DNA from: Thermoplasmatales archaeon SW_10_69_26
GTDB taxonomy: Archaea; Thermoplasmatota; SW-10-69-26
Direction: 5' to 3'
Length of the DNA: 64,000 nt
Assembly: GCA_003009755.1 (NCBI GenBank)
Contig: PXUB01000045.1
Span: 1 to 64,000 of the forward strand
Notes under the pieces: generated by a model
The model's input: only the letters and a program-made list of their open reading frames with translations
What the model was told of the DNA's origin: nothing
Database searches by the model: none
Part shown: positions 1 to 7,339 of the stretch, one piece after another
Layout of the letters: every line of letters begins with the position of its first letter
Numbering within the stretch: the first letter of the stretch is position 1
Position numbers and translations under genes: made by a program

Positions 1-38
1 TTCCGACCCTCCGGTGGTTGCAGGCCCGCGGTCGGAGA

Positions 39-85
39 GGAAATTTTCATCAAATCGAGGGGGAGCGGTGGCTGCGACCCCCCTC
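39..85. repeat. Dispersed hairpin repeat, copy A
   Basis: GGAAATTTTC (39-48) is followed after 8 nt by a hairpin with outer stem GAGGGGG/CCCCCTC (57-63/79-85) and inner stem GCGG/CTGC, which includes one G-T pair. Copies lie at 291-335, 396-443 and 28512-28558. The inner stem varies between copies while pairing is kept, so this looks like selected structure and not chance. Confidence 0.75.
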
Positions 86-249
86 AGTCGGGTTGTCGAT
101 GGACACGGCCCGGATCAGAGATCCGGGCGCGGCTAAGATCGCCCGGACGGGCGAGATCTCAGGCGGCGACAACGGCCGAGCATCGGTCCGCCGTCCGGAC
201 CGATCTCGGCTGCGCATCTCCGATTCGTACAGCAAGATGGCCCGCCTGA

Positions 250-335
250 GAACCTTTCCCCGGCCGTCGCTTCGTTTTGCCCGCGGCCGGGGAAACGTTC
301 GCGAAAACGAGGGGGAGCGGTGTCCGCGATCCCCC
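250..335. repeat. Dispersed hairpin repeat, copy B, with long upstream palindrome
   Basis: GAACCTTTCCCCGGCCG (250-266) pairs with 284-300, giving 16 pairs and one C-C mismatch. The right arm ends in GGAAACGTTC and leads into a hairpin with GGGGG/CCCCC (311-315/331-335) and inner GCGG/CCGC (317-320/324-327). The same two-part layout recurs at 352-443. Confidence 0.75.
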
Positions 336-351
336 GCAGACCGGCGCACCA

Positions 352-443
352 GAACATTTCCGGCCCCACGGTCTCCCCCCACGAGCGGGTGGCCAGGAAA
401 TGTTCACCAAATCGAGGGGGAGCGGTCTCCGTAACCCCCCCTC
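352..443. repeat. Dispersed hairpin repeat, copy C, with long upstream palindrome
   Basis: GAACATTTCC+GGCC (352-365) pairs with GGCC+a+GGAAATGTTC (391-405). The G-run hairpin GAGGGGG/CCCCCTC (414-420/437-443) with inner GCGG/CCGT follows. This is a diverged copy of the 250-335 unit. Confidence 0.75.
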
Positions 444-558
444 ACGGCGAGGCCGCCCGCAGGCGGCGATGATACAATCCTTGCAAGTTGTGAGGTTTCC
501 AAGCGTTGTCGCCGTCGCCATCGACGTAGCCTGTGGCTACTCCTTCGTCTCGGCTCCG

Positions 559-615
559 CGCTTTCACCGCCTGAGGCCGAGCGAGAGCTGAACCCAAGCA
601 CAGCCGGCAGTCTAG
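559..615 (-). repeat. 57-bp gene-end repeat, copy 1
   Basis: This matches 7283-7339 at 52 of 57 positions by eye. It lies about 17 nt beyond the stop codon of the methionine aminopeptidase gene, in the same orientation as copy 2, whose end overlaps the glpD stop codon. The position suggests a role at transcript 3' ends or a small mobile or structured element. No clear conserved hairpin was found in it. Confidence 0.75.
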
Positions 616-631
616 CGCAGGTGTGGGCGTC

Positions 632-1531
632 CTACTCCGCCACGGTCGTCACCGTGACGCCGTCCTCCTCCACGATCATCGTGTGCTCGGCTTGCCCCAC
701 GAGGCCGTCGCCGTCCTCGGTGAGCACGCCGTAGGCCTCGATCGCGCCCGTGCGCTTGAGCGTGCGGAGTACGAGCGGCATCCGGCGCTCGTTGACGCCC
801 TCGTCGACCAGCCAGCGGCTGGCGAAGGGCAGCTCGTCGAACTCGTCCTCGATGATCTCCATCGCCTGACGGACGTCGTTTTGCCGCTGGCGGGTGGTCT
901 GCTCGTAGTGGAAGATGCCGCCGTCCTCGCCCTCGTGGATCTTGCCGACGCCGTCGGTGGCGAAGGGCTCGATCGCGATGACCTGGCCCGCCTCGATCGT
1001 CTTGTCCCCGTGGGGGATGTTGGGGATCGAGATGCCGGCGTGCTGGGTCCAGCGCTCGATCAGGTGGCCGGTCAGGTTCGAGATCGGCTTGGCGCCGTGG
1101 GCCTGCATCGTCGACTGGACGGTGGATCCGATCTCTTTCACGTTGACGCCGGCCTGCACGCGCTCGATGGCCGCGGACAGGGCCTCCTCGGCGGCTTGCT
1201 TGAGCTTGCGGCCGCGGCCGCCGAGCAGCACCGTGGTGGCCGTGTCGCCGATGTAGCCGTCGAGGTGTGCACCGACGTCGACCTTGACGACGTCGCCTTC
1301 CTCGAACGTGCGGTCGTCGCCCGGGCGGGCGGTGTCGTGGGCGGCGTCCTCGTTCACGCTGATGTTGACCGGGAACGCCGGTTCGGCGCCCTCCGAGCGC
1401 ACGTGGTCCTCGATCGCTTCGGCAACCTCGACCCAGTCGGTGCCGACCTCGACGACCTCGTGCGCGAGCTCGCGACCTTCGGCTGCGATGCGCCCGGCCT
1501 CGAGCCACTGCTGGCGTACGTCAGGATCCAC
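632..1531 (-). CDS. map: Methionine aminopeptidase, type II
   Basis: The enzyme removes the initiator methionine from nascent proteins in the cytoplasm; it is a two-metal peptidase of the pita-bread fold. The metal-ligand motifs are visible in order: VDVGAHLDG with the following GDTA (Asp, Asp), GHLIERW and PHGDKTI (His), IEPFATDG (Glu) and AEHTMIV (Glu). The 299-aa length fits the archaeal family. I chose the GTG at 1531 because it has a GGAGG about 9 nt upstream and overlaps the end of the Sua5-like gene in GTGGATCCTGA. The open frame continues to 1600, but that part would lie inside the upstream gene. The two genes are clearly translationally coupled. Confidence 0.93.
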   Translation of the reverse strand: MDPDVRQQWLEAGRIAAEGRELAHEVVEVGTDWVEVAEAIEDHVRSEGAEPAFPVNISVNEDAAHDTARPGDDRTFEEGDVVKVDVGAHLDGYIGDTATTVLLGGRGRKLKQAAEEALSAAIERVQAGVNVKEIGSTVQSTMQAHGAKPISNLTGHLIERWTQHAGISIPNIPHGDKTIEAGQVIAIEPFATDGVGKIHEGEDGGIFHYEQTTRQRQNDVRQAMEIIEDEFDELPFASRWLVDEGVNERRMPLVLRTLKRTGAIEAYGVLTEDGDGLVGQAEHTMIVEEDGVTVTTVAE

Positions 1532-2117
1532 GCGAAGACGCCTCCTGTATCTGGTCCTCGGAGATGGGGCCTTCCCGTATAACGGTTCCTCGCTCGCCAC
1601 GGGCGTCGACGACGGTGCTCGAGGGGCCGTCCAGACGGCCGGCGTCGACGTAGGCGGCGACCTCGTCCCCGAAGTAGGCGCGGGCCTCCTCGATCGTGGT
1701 CGGGGGATCTCGCCCGGCGGGGTTGGCGCTGGTGGCCACGATCGGGCCGGCCTCCAGCAGCTCCATCGTCGCCTCGCGGTCGACGTGCCGGATCCCGATC
1801 GTGCCCTCGTCGGCCAGGATCGTCCGCGGCGAGCGCGGGGAGGCCTCCAGGATGAGGGTCAACGAGCCCGGCAGGAACGCCTCGGCCAGGCGCTGGGCGG
1901 CGTCGGTCCACGTTGACCACGCGCGAGCTCTCTCGAGACGGGCGAAGATGACGCTGAGGCCTTTGCCTGGAGGCCGGTCGGCGACGGACAACAGGCGTCG
2001 AACGGCCGCTTCCCGGTCGGCCAGACAGCCGAGCCCGTACAGCGTGTCGGTCGGGTAGACGACGAGCTCGCCGGCACGGAGCGCTTCGCGAGCTGCCTGG
2101 ATCTCCTCGTCGACCAT
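1521..2117 (-). CDS. L-threonylcarbamoyladenylate synthase (Sua5/YrdC/TsaC)
   Basis: It makes threonylcarbamoyl-AMP from threonine, bicarbonate and ATP for the t6A37 modification of ANN-decoding tRNAs. At 198 aa it is a lone YrdC domain without the C-terminal Sua5 extension. YPTDTLYGLGC near residue 20, RPPGKGLSV near residue 50 and ATSANPAG near residue 130 are the usual nucleotide and substrate-binding motifs. Its 3' end overlaps the start of the methionine aminopeptidase gene, so the two probably form an operon of basic translation functions. Confidence 0.9.
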   Translation of the reverse strand: MVDEEIQAAREALRAGELVVYPTDTLYGLGCLADREAAVRRLLSVADRPPGKGLSVIFARLERARAWSTWTDAAQRLAEAFLPGSLTLILEASPRSPRTILADEGTIGIRHVDREATMELLEAGPIVATSANPAGRDPPTTIEEARAYFGDEVAAYVDAGRLDGPSSTVVDARGERGTVIREGPISEDQIQEASSRGS

Positions 2118-2362
2118 CGGGATCCGTTCGCGAAAGCTACGGCTGGGACCCTTTTGGCCTCTTCCCTCCGTCGGCGCGAGGCGTCAGTCCTCGTCCTCGT
2201 TCAGCGACGCCCTTCGAGTCGACGGCGACGCCGCCTGCAGATGCTCGAGCAAGCCTCACCGCGTCATCGGGCGCTTGGTGGCCGGCCCCCGTGGGCGCCG
2301 GCGCCCCACCGACGCTAGAAACCATCCTTCGTTCCCTCTTCCGCCGGCGCGAGGCGTCAGTC
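2118..2362. repeat. Intergenic region with duplicated MBF1 gene end
   Basis: The block around 2162-2203 resembles 2332-2382, which is the 3' end of the MBF1 gene plus its downstream sequence. CGGCGCGAGGCGTCAGTC is shared at 2172-2189 and 2345-2362, followed in both by the CTCGTCCTCGT codons for the acidic C-terminus. The upstream copy has lost the exact TAA stop context and encodes nothing. It is a decayed direct duplication with an offset of about 170 bp. Confidence 0.65.
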
Positions 2363-2899
2363 TTAGTCCTCGTCCTCGTCCATCTCGTCCTTGATCAGGT
2401 CGCCGAGCGTGACCCCGCTGGAGGAACCCGACGAGCCGCCGGAGACGCGCTGGGTGGTCCCGCCCGGGTCGACCATGAGCTCGATGTCGAGGAACCGTTC
2501 GAGCTTGCCGACGAGATCGTCGCTGGGATGGTGCTCGCCGCGCTCGGTCTTGGCGACGACCGAGCGTTTCTCGTTGATCTCGTTGGACAGCTCCTCGGCC
2601 GTCAGGTCCTTCTTCTCGCGGGCCTTGCGCACGATCTTGCCGTAGTCCTCGGCGAGGATCTCGTCGGCGTCGTCGTAGACGTCCTGGGAGCCTTTCGGTT
2701 GCTGAGAGGAGCCCTGGACGCCGCCGGAGCCGCCGCCGGCGCCTTGCCCACCCGCCGTGCTCGGCGTCGTGGTCGGGCTCGTCGAGGGCTCGTCCACCTC
2801 TTCCCCGTACTCGAGGCAGTCCGAACAGACCCGCATCTTCGTCCCCTCGATCACGGCCCGCTTCAGCGGGGCTTCCTTCCCGCACATCTCGCAGGGCAT
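2363..2899 (-). CDS. mbf1: Archaeal multiprotein bridging factor 1 (aMBF1)
   Basis: This is the archaeal homologue of the eukaryotic coactivator, a ribosome- or transcription-associated regulator. An N-terminal zinc ribbon is visible (CEMC near residue 3 and CSDC near residue 25). It is followed by a low-complexity Ser/Thr/Gly linker (about 38-70) and a Cro-type HTH (about 85-145, with LTAEELSNEIN and SVVAKTERGE). The tail is glycine/serine-rich and then acidic (DEDED). The length of 178 aa is normal. The gene is divergent from the PAN gene (start 3050), with a shared upstream region of about 150 nt. Confidence 0.92.
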   Translation of the reverse strand: MPCEMCGKEAPLKRAVIEGTKMRVCSDCLEYGEEVDEPSTSPTTTPSTAGGQGAGGGSGGVQGSSQQPKGSQDVYDDADEILAEDYGKIVRKAREKKDLTAEELSNEINEKRSVVAKTERGEHHPSDDLVGKLERFLDIELMVDPGGTTQRVSGGSSGSSSGVTLGDLIKDEMDEDED

Positions 2900-3010
2900 G
2901 TGGACGAACTACGCGACCCGCGGCTGAAGGGTTTTCCCCTAGACACCCCACGGATCGACGCCCTCGACGGGCTCTCAGGCAGGCCGACCGACGAGCTGGA
3001 CAACAAAGCC

Positions 3011-3016
3011 TTTAAC
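3011..3016 (+). promoter_or_regulatory. TATA-like element for PAN gene
   Basis: TTTAAC is centred about 36 nt before the PAN start ATG, in an otherwise GC-rich stretch. It would give a leader of roughly 10 nt. Confidence 0.45.
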
Positions 3017-3049
3017 GGAGGGCACGAACGTCCCAGCGAGTGCCGCCCC

Positions 3050-4285
3050 ATGAGCGATGACCTCGACCTCGATCCCTCCGACTGGGATGACTACAGCGAG
3101 TACCTCGCCGAACGGCTCGAGAACCTCGAGGAGCGGAACACGCAGCTCCGCGACCAGAAGCGTGAGATCGAGGCCGAGTACCGCGAGTCGGTGAACGACC
3201 GCAAACGGTTGGAGCGCGAGGTCAAGCACCTGCGCTCCGAGATGGAGAAGCTGAAGGCGCCGCCGCTCGTCGTCGGCTTCGTCAAGGACGTGCTCGAGGA
3301 CGGACGCGTCGTGTGCAAGTCCTCGGCCGGCCCCAACTTCGTGGCCCGGATCGCGGAGTTCGTGGACGGCGACGATCTCGAGCCCGGCGACCGCGTGGGG
3401 CTCAACCAGCAGACGATGAGCGTCGTGGCCGAGCTTCCCCCCAGCCTGGACCCGAACATCTACGGAGCCGAGGTGCTGGAGGAGCCCGAGGTCAACTACG
3501 GGGACATCGGCGGCCTCGACCAGCAGCTCGAGGAGCTGCGCGAAGCCGTCGAGCTCCCGCTGTCCCGCCCGGAAGCCTTCGACGAGGTCGGCATCACGCC
3601 GCCCAAGGGCATCCTGCTCCACGGTCCGCCCGGCACCGGGAAGACGCTGATGGCCAAGGCGGTCGCGGCGCAGACGAACGCGGTGTTCATCCGCATCGTC
3701 GGCAGCGAGCTCGTGCAGAAGTACATCGGCGAAGGCGCTCGCCTCGTACGCGAGCTGTTCCAGATGGCGCGCGACAAGGCGCCCTGTGTCGTGTTCATCG
3801 ACGAGCTCGACGCCATCGGGGCCTCCCGCTACCAGGCCTCGACGAGCGGCGACCGCGAGGTTCAGCGCACCCTGATGCAGCTGCTCAGCGAGCTGGACGG
3901 CTTCGACAACCGTGGCGACGTGAAGATCATCGGCGCCACGAACCGTGTCGACATGCTCGACAGCGCCCTCACCCGGCCCGGTCGCTTCGACCGGCGGCTC
4001 GAGGTCCCCGAACCGGACGTCGAGGGGCGCAGTGAGATCTTCCAGGTTCACACGCGCGGCATGGAGGTCGCCGAGGAGCTGGAGGCCCGCGATCTGGCAC
4101 TGCTCGTCGGCGAGGGCGCCACCGGGGCCGACATCCACGCGATCTGCACGGAGGCCGGCATGCGCGCGATCCGGTCCGACCGGACCGTGGTCAACCGCGA
4201 GGACTTCGAGCATGCCGCGGACAAGGTCAAGGGCCAAGCGATCGACACCGGCGAGCAGCTGACGAAGGACGCCGCGTTCGCGTAA
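3050..4285 (+). CDS. pan: Proteasome-activating nucleotidase (PAN)
   Basis: This is the AAA+ unfoldase ring that feeds substrates to the archaeal 20S proteasome. The 411 aa comprise an acidic N-terminus, a coiled coil (about 15-70), an OB domain (about 75-140) and one AAA+ module. The AAA+ module has Walker A GPPGTGKT (about 192), Walker B FIDELDA (about 250) and an arginine-finger region RPGRFDRR. The frame is open far upstream; I start at ATG 3050, where the acidic, coiled-coil N-terminus typical of PAN begins. The C-terminus reads DAAFA, so the canonical hydrophobic-Tyr-X gate-opening tail is absent and Phe stands where Tyr is expected. Either gating is altered or it relies on the Phe. Confidence 0.94.
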   Translation: MSDDLDLDPSDWDDYSEYLAERLENLEERNTQLRDQKREIEAEYRESVNDRKRLEREVKHLRSEMEKLKAPPLVVGFVKDVLEDGRVVCKSSAGPNFVARIAEFVDGDDLEPGDRVGLNQQTMSVVAELPPSLDPNIYGAEVLEEPEVNYGDIGGLDQQLEELREAVELPLSRPEAFDEVGITPPKGILLHGPPGTGKTLMAKAVAAQTNAVFIRIVGSELVQKYIGEGARLVRELFQMARDKAPCVVFIDELDAIGASRYQASTSGDREVQRTLMQLLSELDGFDNRGDVKIIGATNRVDMLDSALTRPGRFDRRLEVPEPDVEGRSEIFQVHTRGMEVAEELEARDLALLVGEGATGADIHAICTEAGMRAIRSDRTVVNREDFEHAADKVKGQAIDTGEQLTKDAAFA

Positions 4286-4358
4286 CTGGCCGAACACGGC
4301 GGGCTGAACATCTACGGCTGGACCAGGCCCTATCCCGGAGGCCTGCTCAGGCCTCGCC

Positions 4359-5252
4359 ATGGCCCAGGAACGATCCCGCACGTCGCTGGAGGAGGAAGCC
4401 TCGCACGGGCGCGGGTTCCGCTGGATCGCTGCCCTCGCCGGGCTCGCCGCCCTGGCGGTGGCTGGCCTCGCGGCTGCCGGCCTGGTCTTCCCGGAGTTCG
4501 TGAGCGCCACGTCGCTCACCGTCGGGTTGGCCGGCACGAGCCTGGTGCTCGGGCTCGGCCTCATCGCCGCCCTGGTCTACCTGGATCGGGCCTTCGCCGC
4601 GCTGGGGGACCACCACGCGGCGCTCGTCGACCAACGCGAGGGGTTGGAGTCGGCCCGCGAGGAGGCCTGGGAACGTCACGAGGAGCTGGCGAACCAGCGC
4701 TTCGGCGAGCGCATCGACGAGTTGCGCTCGCGCCTGGAGGAGCTGGACGCCGAGCACGCCTCCCTGGCCCAGCAGACCCGGCGCACGTCCACGCCGACCC
4801 CGTTCGGCGACATCCACGACATCGAGGCCGTGGCCGGGATCGAGGCCACCGAAGCCGACGAGCTCCTCGCGATGGGGGTCTCCGACACCGAGCAGCTGTG
4901 GATGGCCAACGCCAAGCGCGTCGCCGAGAACCTCGACCGGGATCCGCTCACGGTCCGACGCTGGCAGCACGAGGCCGAGCTGATGGCGCTGCCCAGCGTG
5001 GGGCCGCGCTCGGCCGAGATCCTCGTCCGCAGCGGGGTGCGCACGATCGCGGACCTCACCGCCTGGGACCCCGACCGGTTGGCCCAGCGGCTGCAGGACC
5101 GACGCGTGGCCTTCGACACCGAGCCCGAGGAGGATCTGGTCAACCGCGAGCGCGTGGCCGGTTGGATCGAGAACGCTCGCGTGCACGACCCGACGGCCTA
5201 CCGCGTGCACCGGCAACGCGGCGGACGGTCGACCTCCTCGACGCCCGCCTGA
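4359..5252 (+). CDS. Membrane-anchored coiled-coil protein with helix-hairpin-helix domain
   Basis: The protein has two hydrophobic helices (about residues 20-45 and 52-73), a charged coiled coil (about 80-140) and a C-terminal cytoplasmic domain (about 150-275). The C-terminal domain has two HhH-like motifs: VAGIEATEADELLAMGV and LPSVGPRSAEILVRSGV, each followed by a short helix. This resembles DUF4332-type domains, which are related to the HhH units of DNA-binding proteins. It may tether DNA or a nucleoprotein to the membrane, but no substrate can be named. It ends 4 nt before the convergent RtcA gene. Confidence 0.7.
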   Translation: MAQERSRTSLEEEASHGRGFRWIAALAGLAALAVAGLAAAGLVFPEFVSATSLTVGLAGTSLVLGLGLIAALVYLDRAFAALGDHHAALVDQREGLESAREEAWERHEELANQRFGERIDELRSRLEELDAEHASLAQQTRRTSTPTPFGDIHDIEAVAGIEATEADELLAMGVSDTEQLWMANAKRVAENLDRDPLTVRRWQHEAELMALPSVGPRSAEILVRSGVRTIADLTAWDPDRLAQRLQDRRVAFDTEPEEDLVNRERVAGWIENARVHDPTAYRVHRQRGGRSTSSTPA

Positions 5253-5256
5253 GATC

Positions 5257-6285
5257 TCACCGCAGCGACCGAACGATGCATCCGCGGTCGGTGTCCACGA
5301 GCTCGGCCGCTTGGCCCCGGAAGGCCTCCAGCACCTCGAGGTTCGTCTCGAGGTGGCTGGTGGCCTCCCGCACGCGGTAGCCGGTCCCGGGCGCGCCGGG
5401 CAGCAAAGGCACCAACTGGTCGGCCAGGTGCACGTCGACGGTGGCCGAGCTCGACAGCTCGGCGACGAGGTCGCCGGCCAGGTTCTTGGCCACCGTCTCG
5501 CTGGGCACGCCTTGCTCGCCGAGCGCGTTCGCCGCCAGCACGGTGTCCCCGTGGTGGGCGAAGGCGTCGACGACGACGCCCGGGCACTCGGCGTCGACGC
5601 GCTCCACGCTCGTGTGCACCGGCGCCTCGTGTCCGCCGAGCAAGCCCTCCGCGGTGCGGTGGATGCGCTCGGGGATGTGGTCGGGCAGGTCGGCGATGCG
5701 AACGTGGACGTCGATCGAGCGCAGCCGGCCGCGTTCGATCGTCGGCTCGGACAGGTCCGGCTCCTCGCGCGGCCCGATCGTGACGGACAGTCGGCCGCCG
5801 CCGACGGGGTAGAAGCCCTCGCGGGCCTGGTTGACCTCGATCGGGACGCCCAGCCGGCGAGCCCAGGGGACAAGCGCCGAGCGGAAGTGCGCCAGCGTGG
5901 GCGCGTGCTTGACGTCGGTGCCGCCCTTGGCCATCAGGGTCAGCGGTTCCTCCAATCGGTCGCTCAAGGGCACGAGCGTGTGCGCGACGAGCACCGTGCT
6001 GGCGGCGGTTCCGGTGTCCACCCGCACGCGGCCGCCGGCGACCTCGCCGGGGTCGATCTGGAAGGTCTTGGCGCCGACCTCGACGCCGGACGTGTCGGCC
6101 GAGCAGGCTTGGGCAACGGCGTCGATCGCGGCCACGTGCTGGGGGCGAAGCCCCGTCGAGGAGCGGTTGGCGCGGGCGTTGCGGACGCGCACCGTCTGGC
6201 CGGTGCAGGCGCTCATCGCGACGGCCGTGCGGACGACCTGCCCGCCGCCCTCGCCGTGGGCGCCGTCGATCTCGACCACGGACAC
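5257..6285 (-). CDS. rtcA: RNA 3'-terminal phosphate cyclase
   Basis: The enzyme converts RNA 3'-phosphates to 2',3'-cyclic phosphates through a covalent AMP-histidine intermediate. The 342-aa protein starts with the typical EIDGAHGEGGGQVVRTA. It contains NARANRSSTGLRPQH and MAKGGTDVKHAPT, and near residue 285 VHLADQLVPLL with the histidine at the position of the nucleotidylated residue. Length and motif order match the true RtcA branch and not the eukaryotic Rcl1 branch, which lacks this His. No RtcB lies nearby. Confidence 0.94.
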   Translation of the reverse strand: MSVVEIDGAHGEGGGQVVRTAVAMSACTGQTVRVRNARANRSSTGLRPQHVAAIDAVAQACSADTSGVEVGAKTFQIDPGEVAGGRVRVDTGTAASTVLVAHTLVPLSDRLEEPLTLMAKGGTDVKHAPTLAHFRSALVPWARRLGVPIEVNQAREGFYPVGGGRLSVTIGPREEPDLSEPTIERGRLRSIDVHVRIADLPDHIPERIHRTAEGLLGGHEAPVHTSVERVDAECPGVVVDAFAHHGDTVLAANALGEQGVPSETVAKNLAGDLVAELSSSATVDVHLADQLVPLLPGAPGTGYRVREATSHLETNLEVLEAFRGQAAELVDTDRGCIVRSLR

Positions 6286-6327
6286 GAGCCGCCTAGCCCC
6301 CTCGGGCGGGAAACCGTTGCGCCCAGC

Positions 6328-6873
6328 CTACACGGACAGGCGTTCGTCGTCGGTCTCGAGGTCGCCCTTGCGCGATCGGCGCCAGATCGCCCGGAACGAG
6401 GTGGCGAAGGCACCGGGGGCCACGCCCATGCGTTCGTCGATCTCGTGCGGCTCGAAGGCGGTGACCTGGGTGACCTCGTCCTCGTCGGGGTCGAACGTGC
6501 CGGGGTGGATGCCGGCGAACACGTAGTTGAACTCGCGCTCGCCCAGGTCGAGATCCTCGACGTAGGTGCGCCCGACGAACGTGAGGACGGGCGCCTCGAC
6601 GCCGAGCTCCTCGGCGATCTCGCGCTGGGCGGCCTCGCGTGGGTCTTCGCCGGTAGGGACGTGCCCGCTGGCCGAGGAGGTCCACCGCGAGGGGGAGGTC
6701 CGCTTCGTCTGCGAGCGTTTCTGCAGCCACAGGCTGCCTTGCTCGTCGCTCAACAGGACGTGGACGGCCCGGTGGCGCAGCTCGTCGTCGTGCACCGTTC
6801 CGCGCGGCGCCTCGTCGACCCGCTCGTCGTCCTCGTCCACGACGGCCAGGATCTCGGCCTCGTCGTCGGGCAC
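6328..6873 (-). CDS. Nudix hydrolase, YfcD / type 1 IPP-isomerase-like
   Basis: A complete Nudix box is present: G, five residues, E, seven residues, then REIAEELGV. Just before it come RHRAVHVLL and LQKRSQTKRTSPSRW, as in the YfcD/IDI1-like Nudix branch, which includes proteins acting on isopentenyl diphosphate or other nucleotide/pyrophosphate substrates. The organism carries a type 2 isomerase at 34308, so an isomerase role is not required here. The start is uncertain. I use GTG 6873, just before the conserved EILAVVDEDDERV segment; the frame stays open to 7020, but that part is Arg-rich and not family-like. Confidence 0.75.
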   Translation of the reverse strand: MPDDEAEILAVVDEDDERVDEAPRGTVHDDELRHRAVHVLLSDEQGSLWLQKRSQTKRTSPSRWTSSASGHVPTGEDPREAAQREIAEELGVEAPVLTFVGRTYVEDLDLGEREFNYVFAGIHPGTFDPDEDEVTQVTAFEPHEIDERMGVAPGAFATSFRAIWRRSRKGDLETDDERLSV

Positions 6874-7335
6874 ACGATGGACGAGGGCGTTCCCCGACAG
6901 GAACCTTGCGGAACCACCCCCAGCCCGAACCGGGCCGACGATGGGCCCCTGGACGGTCGAGAACCCTCGGCTCGACCGCCAGGGCCTCGCTCGTCGCCGA
7001 CGGGCTCGAGGCGACCCCACGGACGGGTGCCCGGGCCGTGGTCGTGACCCGCGCCGGGGAGCGCGGGCGAGGCATCCAGCTCGCCTACCCAGGGAGCTTG
7101 GGGTCGGCGGTCTGCGCGATCGGGCGGATGGTCGGCGTCCAGTCGTGGCGCAGCGGGATCCGGTTCAGCTCGGCCATCACACCGTGGTCCTCCCCGAGGA
7201 CCGGGAAAAGGCGCTTGGTTGCACGCGTGAACCGACCGAGACTGGCGGTCTTGGTTTGCGTGAGCGCTCGCGCCGGTCCGAGCGCTTTCACCGCCGGAGG
7301 CCGAGCGAGAGCTTACCCCAAGCATAGCCGGCAGG
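6874..7335. other. Gap between Nudix and glpD genes
   Basis: No confident gene is seen. A small minus-strand frame at 7085-7291 (68 codons) has a rather non-repetitive second half (GVMAELNRIPLRHDW and following). It could be a small protein or a gene fragment, but I cannot assign it. The distal end carries the 57-bp repeat at 7283-7339. Confidence 0.4.
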
Positions 7336-7339
7336 CTAG
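7283..7339 (-). repeat. 57-bp gene-end repeat, copy 2
   Basis: This is the partner of 559-615. Its end overlaps the TAG stop of the glycerol-3-phosphate dehydrogenase gene (7336-7338). The minus-strand copy contains GCTTGGGGTAAGC, a weak hairpin that is less perfect in copy 1. Confidence 0.75.

Larger units (their letters stand above)
1..558. other. Palindrome-rich intergenic region
   Basis: No convincing gene is seen here. The region holds a series of strong inverted repeats: 2-8/30-36, 108-116/120-128 (9 bp, 3-nt loop), 139-145/148-154, 175-180+182-190 / 196-204+205-210 (15 bp with one bulge), 250-266/284-300 (16 pairs, one mismatch) and 352-365/391-405 (14 bp with one bulge). Three copies of a G-run/C-run hairpin follow some of them. 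Reading frames through the region are short and low in complexity, so I treat it as non-coding. About 460-530 is less GC-rich and holds nothing I recognise. Confidence 0.7.

Noticed and set aside
7085-7291. 68-codon minus-strand frame as a real gene
   Set aside because: There is no recognisable domain, signal peptide or promoter. It is mentioned only as a possibility in the gap entry.
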